DNA of 16,307 nucleotides, taken from positions 1 through 16,307 of the forward strand of contig CAZRKB010000013.1 in the NCBI GenBank assembly GCA_964601125.1. Reading direction: 5' to 3'. Of this stretch, positions 1-4,973 are shown piece after piece. Position numbers and translations under genes: made by a program. Positions within the stretch are counted from its first letter, which is position 1; each line of letters opens with the position of its first letter. The notes beneath the pieces were generated by a model that was not told the DNA's origin, did not search any database, and was given only the letters and a program-made list of their open reading frames with translations. This DNA comes from DATDVC01 sp964601125 (GTDB lineage Bacteria; Patescibacteriota; Minisyncoccia; Phycocordibacterales; WO2-35-19).

Positions 1-2
1 AC

Positions 3-59
3 CTAATTTTCCGCAATAAAATCGATGGCTACTTGTGGGCATTGAAAATTGAGGAGTAA
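3..59 (+). CDS. Possible 3' end of an unidentified gene (partial)
   Basis: An open frame enters from the left edge and ends at TAA 57-59, two bases before the end of the convergent yidC. The visible residues end in GYLWALKIEE, which looks protein-like, but only 18 residues can be read and no family can be named. The opposite strand also has a short open stretch (ATG at 43-41, reading off the edge), so this call is tentative. Confidence 0.3.
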   Translation, partial: LIFRNKIDGYLWALKIEE

Positions 60-60
60 A

Positions 61-774
61 TTAAGCTACTCGCAACTGCCTCTTTATATAAAAATCTTGG
101 GCGATACCTAGCAGGTTGCTCACAAACCAATACAAAGCAACTACGCCCGATATCTGCCAAGAAATAACAAAGACTACGACCGGCATCGTGTATTTCATTT
201 GGTTTGCCATCATCTTTGAAAAATCTTCCTTCGGCTCGCCAACGGAGGTCTTCGACCCAAGAGAAGCGGTAGAGAAATGCATCTGCAAAAAAGTGCTTAG
301 TGCCGCAAGAAAGGCCAAAATCAAACTTTTTTGGGACACATCAAGTATTCCTAAAAACATCATGGAAACACCTTCGGGAGCCTTAATAAATGAGTAGAGA
401 AGACCCTCATCTATCATAGGCAAGCCGGATTTGAAAAAAACATAGTATAAAGAAAACACGACCGGTATTTGAATGATAATGCCCAAAATACCCGAGAATG
501 GGTTAATGTTATTTTGTTTGTAAAACTCCATTACTTTTAGAGCTTGCTCCTGTCGGTCTTTGTATTTTTCTTTTATATTTTTCAAATCACCCTCTTTTTC
601 TCTCATTTTTATCTGAGTAATAATAGATTTTTTAGATAGGGGATATAGAACCAATTTTACCAATACAGTGAGGGCCACAGCGGCAACACCAGCGTCGATG
701 AAATCTATGTTTAAAATTAAAACAAACAAGTTGTACAGCGGTACATAAATAATTGTTTTCAAAAATTCGATCAT
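61..774 (-). CDS. yidC: Membrane protein insertase YidC/Oxa1 family, short form
   Basis: YidC inserts and folds membrane proteins, alone or with the Sec translocon. The 237-aa product has five hydrophobic segments (about residues 8-22, 28-46, 95-115, 135-165 and 195-225), with a charged cytoplasmic loop at about 50-90 containing KEKYKDRQEQALK. It lacks the large periplasmic P1 domain of proteobacterial YidC and so resembles Gram-positive SpoIIIJ/YqjG or Oxa1. The first core helix reads LTVLVKLVLYPL: Lys40 stands where most homologues have the functional arginine of the hydrophilic groove. The start overlaps the rnpA stop in an ATGA arrangement, so translation is probably coupled. The order rpmH-rnpA-yidC is the common one near bacterial origins. 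No Shine-Dalgarno motif is visible. Confidence 0.95.
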   Translation of the reverse strand: MIEFLKTIIYVPLYNLFVLILNIDFIDAGVAAVALTVLVKLVLYPLSKKSIITQIKMREKEGDLKNIKEKYKDRQEQALKVMEFYKQNNINPFSGILGIIIQIPVVFSLYYVFFKSGLPMIDEGLLYSFIKAPEGVSMMFLGILDVSQKSLILAFLAALSTFLQMHFSTASLGSKTSVGEPKEDFSKMMANQMKYTMPVVVFVISWQISGVVALYWFVSNLLGIAQDFYIKRQLRVA

Positions 775-1103
775 TTAATTAAATTTGATTTTTTTAAAAT
801 TTCTTTTAGCTTTTTTGTTATCTCTTGATCGTCCAGAGGCTTCCTCCTGAAAGAAAAAAGTGCTAAAACCCCAGGTGCCAAATCATTTAAAACCCCTCTC
901 AGGTATCGATATCCGGCTCGACGCATCTTGTTTCTATCTACTGCGTTTTTGGCTACTTTTTTTGAAACAGAAAAACAGAATCTGCCAAAACCAGCCTTCA
1001 CCTCAACAAATCTGACTAAAAAAAGTTCGTTACTATAAATCTTTGCCCCGCTCGAAAGAAGGTGGAAATCTTTTCTTGGTATCCTCCTATTTTTAGGAAG
1101 CAT
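771..1103 (-). CDS. rnpA: Ribonuclease P protein component
   Basis: RnpA is the small basic protein that binds the RNase P RNA and helps it mature the 5' ends of tRNAs. The 110-aa length is typical. The family signature is visible as KKVAKNAVDRNKMRR (the RNR region), preceded by the FCFSVSKK strand. The N-terminus (MLPKNRRIPRKDF) matches the usual start of the family. The gene begins four bases after the rpmH stop and overlaps yidC by four bases at its end, so the three genes form one transcription unit. There is no Shine-Dalgarno motif before the ATG, so re-initiation after rpmH is likely. The RNase P RNA gene was not recognised in this window. Confidence 0.95.
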   Translation of the reverse strand: MLPKNRRIPRKDFHLLSSGAKIYSNELFLVRFVEVKAGFGRFCFSVSKKVAKNAVDRNKMRRAGYRYLRGVLNDLAPGVLALFSFRRKPLDDQEITKKLKEILKKSNLIK

Positions 1104-1107
1104 AGTT

Positions 1108-1242
1108 TTAGACTGAAATTTTCTTTCGGCCCTTTCTTCTACGACTTGAGAGCACTTTTAAGCCTCCGGGAGTTTTACTCCTCTTTAAAAAGCCGTGCGT
1201 TTTTGACCTCTTTCTTTTTTTTGGTTGGTATGTGACTGACAT
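1108..1242 (-). CDS. rpmH: 50S ribosomal protein L34
   Basis: L34 is a small basic protein of the large ribosomal subunit. Reading the reverse strand from ATG at 1242 gives a 44-aa product that begins MSVTYQPKKRKRSKTHGF and ends GRKKISV, then TAA at 1110-1108. YQPKKRKRxxxHGF and the C-terminal RRRKGRKK match the L34 family almost residue for residue, and the length is the family norm (44-46 aa). It is first in the rpmH-rnpA-yidC unit and divergent from dnaA, as in many bacteria. A TATAAT hexamer sits only five bases upstream of the ATG, so the transcript is probably leaderless. Confidence 0.95.
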   Translation of the reverse strand: MSVTYQPKKRKRSKTHGFLKRSKTPGGLKVLSSRRRKGRKKISV

Positions 1243-1247
1243 AACAC

Positions 1248-1277
1248 ATTATAAACATAGATTGAAGATAAAAACAA
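1248..1277 (-). promoter_or_regulatory. rpmH promoter (leaderless type)
   Basis: On the minus strand a perfect TATAAT (1253-1248) is preceded at 18 bp by TTGTTT (1277-1272). The start codon of rpmH follows the -10 after only five bases, so a transcript starting at the normal distance would begin at or next to the AUG. Confidence 0.7.
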
Positions 1278-1278
1278 G

Positions 1279-1306
1279 TTCCCTAAACTTAGATTGAATA
1301 TATAAT
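1279..1306 (+). promoter_or_regulatory. Possible dnaA promoter
   Basis: TATAAT at 1301-1306 has a weak -35 candidate TTCCCT at 1279-1284 (16-bp spacer). This would leave a leader of about 30 bases before dnaA. A second TANNNT hexamer (TAAATT, 1329-1334) lies nine bases before the ATG, so a very short leader is also possible. No Shine-Dalgarno motif is visible. Confidence 0.4.
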
Positions 1307-1343
1307 TGAGGTCACTAGTTTAGAAGTTTAAATTTAAAACGGG

Positions 1344-2687
1344 ATGGATACCCACGAACTTTGGAACAATGTTTTACCTAAGATAGAGGAGTCTGTTTCG
1401 AAGGCAAATTTTGCAACGTGGTTTAAAGAAACAAAAATATCTGGTTTTGATAATGGAACTGTCTATCTTAGCGTACCAAACACTTTCGTTCAGGAGTGGC
1501 TATTTAAAAAGTTCCACCCGCTTATATTACGGTTTCTCCGAGAATCTTCAGAATCTATCCACGCGCTTGAATATGTAATAAAAGAGGAAAGCGAGACAAA
1601 AAACCAGTATATACCGACCAAAAATGCGTCGGCAACAAAAGAACTGCCTCTTTCAGAACACTACATAAATAAGGAAGACAACTTAAACCCTCGGTATACA
1701 TTTGAATCTTTCATTGTTGGACCATTTAATGAATTAGCCCACGCTGCCGCTCAAGGCGCTTTGAAGAATTTTGGTGTGGCTTATAATCCGCTTTTTATCT
1801 ATGGGAATACGGGTCACGGCAAAACACACCTCATACAAGCAATCGGCAACGCCGTGAAAGCCATTGACCCTTCTAAAAAAATATTTTATTTCACCACTGA
1901 AAAGTTTAGCAACGACTTCATAAGCGCCGTGCAAACCAATAAAGTGTCTCAATTTAAGGAAAAATACAGGAAGTACGACATGTTAATTATGGACGACGTA
2001 CAGTTTCTTTCAGGTAAAGAAAAAACCCAGGAAGAGCTTTTTCACCTCTTTAATATAATGAAGGACAACAACAAGCATATTGTTTTTTCCTGCGACAAGC
2101 ATCCAAATTTTGTAACGGGCCTAGAAGACAGGCTTAAATCAAGATTTTCCGCTGGAATGGTGGTGGACATACCAGCCCCAGATCACGAATCAAGGGTAGC
2201 CATAATAAAATCCAAGTGCGGCAGCATAGGTCTTTATGTAGAAGAAAGTGTAATCGAATATTTGGCTGATTCAATAAGAGGAAATATTAGAGACCTGGAG
2301 GGTGTTATAAACCTGATTGTTTGTCAAACAGAAACAAAAAATCGGGTTTTAAATTTAAACGAGGTTAAAGATCTGGTAAAAAATAGCATAAAACAAAAAA
2401 AGCTTCTTTCTTATAAAGAAGTGGTCAAAATAATTTCTGATTTTTATAAAATAGAAGAAGACGCTATTTACGAAAAAACCAGAAAGAAGGAGATCATAAA
2501 ACCCCGCCAAATAATAATGTATATATTGCGAGAGGATTTTAGTATTTCCTACCCATCAATAGGCGACAAACTTGGAGGAAGGGACCACACCACAGTTATA
2601 CACTCTTGTGAAAAAATAAAAAAAGAGGTTAAGGTCGATTCTATTCTTTCAAAAGAGATCCAGGAGATACGTTCCTTAATAGGTTAA
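1344..2687 (+). CDS. dnaA: Chromosomal replication initiator DnaA
   Basis: DnaA binds DnaA boxes at oriC, melts the origin and recruits the replicative helicase. The 447-aa product has the expected four domains. Domain I (about 1-80) begins ELWNNVLPKIEESVSKANFATWF. A short linker (about 85-115) follows. The AAA+ domain has Walker A GNTGHGKT (about 154-161; most DnaA have G-x-GLGKT, so the His is a variant), Walker B MLIMDDVQFL (about 213-222), sensor 1 near VFSCDKHP, the Arg-finger region LEDRLKSRFSAG and sensor 2 NIRDLEG. Domain IV carries the DNA-recognition signature GGRDHTTV (about 411-418). It is divergent from rpmH and followed by dnaN, the canonical origin neighbourhood. The ATG start gives the standard N-terminus. 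Confidence 0.98.
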   Translation: MDTHELWNNVLPKIEESVSKANFATWFKETKISGFDNGTVYLSVPNTFVQEWLFKKFHPLILRFLRESSESIHALEYVIKEESETKNQYIPTKNASATKELPLSEHYINKEDNLNPRYTFESFIVGPFNELAHAAAQGALKNFGVAYNPLFIYGNTGHGKTHLIQAIGNAVKAIDPSKKIFYFTTEKFSNDFISAVQTNKVSQFKEKYRKYDMLIMDDVQFLSGKEKTQEELFHLFNIMKDNNKHIVFSCDKHPNFVTGLEDRLKSRFSAGMVVDIPAPDHESRVAIIKSKCGSIGLYVEESVIEYLADSIRGNIRDLEGVINLIVCQTETKNRVLNLNEVKDLVKNSIKQKKLLSYKEVVKIISDFYKIEEDAIYEKTRKKEIIKPRQIIMYILREDFSISYPSIGDKLGGRDHTTVIHSCEKIKKEVKVDSILSKEIQEIRSLIG

Positions 2688-2898
2688 TAACCTGTTGATT
2701 TGCTGTATATAATTTGTTCTTTTTAAAGACTCAAAACGTGGATATCGCTGGAACAAATAAACAATGGTAGGAGTTTTCCAAAATAATTTACACAGCAATT
2801 TTACAGATGTAACACTAAAACTCTTTTTATGGTATCTTTAAAAAAGATATCCACAAATCCACATCCTATAAATCGGTATTTAACTTGAATTTAAAAAT
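2688..2898. other. dnaA-dnaN intergenic region, candidate oriC
   Basis: This 211-bp AT-rich gap holds DnaA-box-like 9-mers compared with TTATCCACA. They are ATATCCACA at 2847-2855 (one mismatch), an abutting AAATCCACA at 2855-2863 (two mismatches, core TCCACA kept) and, on the other strand, CGTGGATAT at 2737-2745 (two mismatches). AT-rich stretches flank them. The dnaA-dnaN interval is a frequent origin site. No perfect box occurs, so the assignment rests partly on context. The interval must also contain the dnaN promoter; TAACTT at 2881-2886 is a weak -10 candidate. Confidence 0.4.
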
Positions 2899-4023
2899 AT
2901 GAAGTTTGAGAGCAGTAAATCAAAAATAGAAGTAGCGGTACAAAAAGCTTCTAGGATATCGGGCAAGCACTTAACTCTGCCCGTCTTAGCGTGCGTCTAT
3001 TTAGAAGCATTTGATAAAGACAGGTTAATTATAAAATCAACCAATCTTGATATAGGTCTAGAAGTAGAGGTAAAAGTCAAAGTTTTAGAGCCCGGATCGG
3101 TGGCTGTACCCGCCAATATTTTAGTTGGAGCACTTTCTTCAACTAAGGAAGACGAATTGTTGTTTGAAAATGTAGAAAATAACTTAAAAATAACCTCTGG
3201 CAAAAACTCTTCCATTATAAAATCTATGCCGAGTGAAGATTTTCCAACTATTCCAAAATTAAAAATTAATGACAAAGAAGGCGATACACCAAGTAAGGTT
3301 ATAAAAATGAGCTGTAAAGATTTAATACTCGGCTTTAAATCTGTTTGGTATAGCGCGTCAAATTCAAATATAAAGCCGGAGCTTGGCAGCGTGTTTGTTT
3401 ATAATGGAGAAAATAACCTAGTTTTTGTTTCAACTGACTCATTTCGCTTAGCTGAAAAAAAGATAAACACAAAAGCCCACAACGACTTTCCGCAAACCCT
3501 GATCCCTTATAGGAATGCTCTTGAGGCTGTTAAAATTCTTGAAGAATATAATGGTGATATAGAAATAATCTTTGAGAAAAATCAGGCGGCATTCTTGGCT
3601 GGTAGCTTATATATGGTTTCTCGTTTGGTCGACGGATCTTTTCCAGATTATAAACAAATAATACCAAAAAGTTTTGAGGGCGAAGCTACTCTGTTGAAAG
3701 CAGACCTATTAAACTGCATTAAGGGATCAAATGTGTTTTCAGGACCGCTAAACCAAATAAGAATGAAGCTAAATATTAAAGATAAAAGCCTTCAGGTGGA
3801 GTCTAAGAGCAATGAAGTGGGTGAATACAAAGAATCAATAAAAGCCGTTGTTTCTGGGAGAGATTTGGAACTCAGTTTTAACAGCAAGTACATAATAGAC
3901 TGCTTGCAATCAATACCAGACGATAGCCTCTCGTTAGGCTTTGGTGGAGTTGGGAAACCTCTTGTTATCAGTGGATCCTCCGACAAAAGCTTTCTTTACA
4001 TCGTGATGCCTATGAATAGGTGA
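2899..4023 (+). CDS. dnaN: DNA polymerase III beta subunit (sliding clamp)
   Basis: The beta clamp encircles DNA as a dimer and tethers DNA polymerase III and other partners. The 374-aa length is typical for the three-domain clamp. Recognisable pieces are the N-terminal MKFESSKSKIEVAVQKASRI and LPVLACVYLEA, the domain 2 segment VFVSTDSFRLAEKK, the loop RLVDGSFPDYKQIIP that follows the partner-binding groove, and the C-terminal YIVMPMNR, which matches the conserved MPM-R/L end of clamps. It lies 211 bp after dnaA. It has no Shine-Dalgarno motif (TTTAAAAAT precedes the ATG). The stop is TGA, which supports the standard genetic code. Confidence 0.97.
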   Translation: MKFESSKSKIEVAVQKASRISGKHLTLPVLACVYLEAFDKDRLIIKSTNLDIGLEVEVKVKVLEPGSVAVPANILVGALSSTKEDELLFENVENNLKITSGKNSSIIKSMPSEDFPTIPKLKINDKEGDTPSKVIKMSCKDLILGFKSVWYSASNSNIKPELGSVFVYNGENNLVFVSTDSFRLAEKKINTKAHNDFPQTLIPYRNALEAVKILEEYNGDIEIIFEKNQAAFLAGSLYMVSRLVDGSFPDYKQIIPKSFEGEATLLKADLLNCIKGSNVFSGPLNQIRMKLNIKDKSLQVESKSNEVGEYKESIKAVVSGRDLELSFNSKYIIDCLQSIPDDSLSLGFGGVGKPLVISGSSDKSFLYIVMPMNR

Positions 4024-4050
4024 TTGTAACTCCTGCGCATTTTATCTCTG

Positions 4051-4103
4051 AAAAGCACCCCTTTTCTTGGATGAATATTTTGTTTAGGGGTTCAAGGCTT
4101 TTT
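4051..4103 (+). terminator. Possible terminator or hairpin after dnaN
   Basis: AAAAGC-ACCCCT (4051-4062) can pair with AGGGGT (4086-4091) and GCTTTT (4097-4102), with a five-base bulge, and a short T-run follows. The loop is long (about 23 bases), so this may instead be a leader structure before the next gene, which starts at 4134. Confidence 0.3.
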
Positions 4104-4133
4104 CAAAGACAAAATGCTTCGGAGTAAATAAAT

Positions 4134-4537
4134 ATGAATAATATCTCAGGGTTTTTTCAGAAGTTTTTTAATTTAGAGAATAACAATAATCTCCGGATTG
4201 AGTTTATTATAAAAACAATAAAAGATTTTTCTGGTATAGATGTAAAAAGGGAAGAGCTCGAGACAAGTGAACAAAAAGTAAAAATAAACTGCCCGCCCGC
4301 TTTCCGCAATCAAATTTTCATGCACAAAGACAAAATCGAAGAATCCCTCCGCTCCCAAAAAATCTTTTTAANNNNNNNNNNNNNNNNNNNNNNNNNNNNN
4401 NNNNNNNNNNNNNNNNNNNNNNNNNNNNNNNNNNNNNNNNNNNNNNNNNNNNNNNNNNNNNNNNNNNNNNNTTCATGCACAAAGACAAAATCGAAGAATC
4501 CCTCCGCTCCCAAAAAATCTTTTTAAGAATCTTTTAG
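4134..4537 (+). CDS. Small DciA/DUF721-like protein, interrupted by an assembly gap
   Basis: If the 100-N gap and one copy of the flanking 55-bp duplication are removed, a single 82-aa frame runs from ATG 4134 to TAG 4535-4537 and ends KIFLRIF. The segment LRIEFIIKTIKDFSGI is followed by KVKINCPPAFRNQIFMHKDK and then IEESLRSQKIFLRIF. This resembles the C-terminal DUF721/DciA core: a beta strand, a residue run of the 'S-x-A-x-x-x-E-L' type, then a helix with 'I-x-x-x-L'. DciA assists loading of the replicative helicase DnaB. The position right after dnaN fits, since actinobacteria have a DciA gene in the dnaA-dnaN-recF-gyrB cluster. GGAG at 4121-4124, nine bases before the ATG, is one of the few Shine-Dalgarno-like sites here. 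The family call is from pattern memory and is moderate. Confidence 0.55.
4317..4526. repeat. 55-bp duplication flanking an N gap (assembly artefact)
   Basis: Positions 4317-4371 and 4472-4526 are the same 55 bases, separated by exactly 100 N. The same arrangement with the same 55-base length occurs at the second gap. This is what remains when two contig ends that share one k-mer are scaffolded with a fixed-length gap instead of being merged. Confidence 0.9.
4372..4471. other. Assembly gap (100 N)
   Basis: A run of exactly 100 N lies inside the DciA-like gene. Because its flanks overlap by 55 bp and collapsing them restores a single open frame, the gap probably contains no missing sequence. 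Confidence 0.95.
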
Positions 4538-4540
4538 GGT

Positions 4541-4577
4541 AAAAGAAAACCCCTACTTCGCCGAAGCTTTTCAGGGT
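4541..4577 (-). terminator. Rho-independent terminator of the minus-strand structured RNA
   Basis: Read on the minus strand, ACCCT pairs with AGGGGT, an inner CTTC-GGC-GAAG hairpin sits inside, and a TTTTCTTTT tract follows at 4549-4541. Convergent transcription of the DciA-like gene may use the same hairpin less efficiently (TTGTTT follows it on the plus strand). Confidence 0.65.
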
Positions 4578-4798
4578 TGTTTGGATCCACTGCCCGGATC
4601 CTGTGGCTTGCCCAGCCGTTGTGCACAACGGCTGGGCGGACAAAACGGTCTCAATGGACTATAAGGCGGGCCTCTGAGAATGGTTACTCATTTCCGACCC
4701 GCCAGACACAACAGAACGCGACGATACTGCCTAGGGGCTCCGACTTGCGGACGACCCCTATAACTTTTTCCTAAGCGCGCTGTCCGGACTTAATCTGT
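4545..4798 (-). ncRNA. Unidentified GC-rich structured RNA candidate
   Basis: About 250 bases between the DciA-like gene and the PBP gene carry no credible protein but are markedly GC-richer than the surroundings and full of pairing segments. In minus-strand order these are a domain closed by ACAGCGCG with CGCG-UU-CUGU that contains a UAGGGG...CCCCUA hairpin (4760-4732), a GGCGGG...CCCGCC hairpin (4703-4665), a perfect 28-bp palindrome (4637-4610, 14-bp arms) and a CCAC...GUGG hairpin (about 4606-4587). A promoter with TTGACA lies upstream and a terminator lies at the 3' end. I compared it with tmRNA (no GGAUUCGAC, no T-arm/CCA), RNase P RNA (no GAGGAAAGUCC or ACAGAAA core in a coherent order) and SRP RNA (no GGAAGG-AGCAG loop), and none fits. 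The identity is unknown. Confidence 0.6.
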
Positions 4799-4803
4799 GT
4801 GGT

Positions 4804-4831
4804 ATGGTAGCACATCTAAAAATTCTGTCAA
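4804..4831 (-). promoter_or_regulatory. Promoter of the minus-strand structured RNA
   Basis: On the minus strand TTGACA (4831-4826) is followed after 16 bp by TACCAT (4809-4804), which is preceded by TGC as in an extended -10. Transcription would start near 4797, at the 5' edge of the GC-rich block. Confidence 0.6.
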
Positions 4832-4848
4832 GCAAAAAATGCATTTCC

Positions 4849-4884
4849 CAACATTTTACCTATAGGTATGGTAAAAATATGTTG
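4849..4884. repeat. Imperfect inverted repeat
   Basis: CAACATTTTACC (4849-4860) pairs with GGTAAAAATATGTTG (4870-4884) apart from three extra bases. The centre contains ACCTATAGGT, itself a 10-bp palindrome. It lies between the RNA promoter and an orphan Shine-Dalgarno/ATG. A regulator site or PBP 3'-end structure is possible; nothing decides between them. Confidence 0.35.
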
Positions 4885-4890
4885 AAAAAT

Positions 4891-4909
4891 AAGGAGGTTT
4901 TAGAAAATG
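4891..4909 (+). promoter_or_regulatory. Orphan strong Shine-Dalgarno plus ATG
   Basis: AAGGAGG (4891-4897) stands nine bases before ATG 4907-4909, the best ribosome binding site in the window. The frame it opens (to 5149) runs straight through a palindromic repeat and then antisense across the well-conserved 3' end of the PBP gene. It is therefore more likely a relic of a gene broken by the repeat, or chance, than a working gene. Confidence 0.35.
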
Positions 4910-4928
4910 GAAAAAACTGGGCGGTTTT

Positions 4929-4973
4929 CCCTCCCCTTAATCAAGGGGAGGGTGGCTGAAAGCCGGGAGAGGT
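4929..4973. repeat. Palindromic repeat at the 3' end of the PBP gene
   Basis: CCCTCCCCTT (4929-4938) and AAGGGGAGGG (4943-4952) form perfect 10-bp arms around a four-base loop. They are followed by GGCT-GAA-AGCC (4954-4964) and GGGAGAGGT (4965-4973), which abuts the PBP stop codon. The C/T-rich versus G/A-rich arms resemble the repeats inside tsaE and after polA. No T-run follows on the minus strand, so this is not a standard terminator for the PBP gene. Confidence 0.65.

Noticed and set aside
4317..4526. 55-bp direct repeats as true biological repeats or attachment sites
   Set aside because: Identical length at both N gaps and frame restoration on collapsing show an assembly origin.
4577..4774. 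Plus-strand 65-aa frame across the GC-rich block
   Set aside because: Its composition does not look like a protein and it runs through the strong hairpins of the RNA candidate; no start signal is visible.
4545..4798. Assigning the RNA as tmRNA or RNase P RNA
   Set aside because: ACAGAA occurs on the plus strand and AAGUCCGGAC on the minus strand, but the conserved neighbours and order of either RNA are missing.
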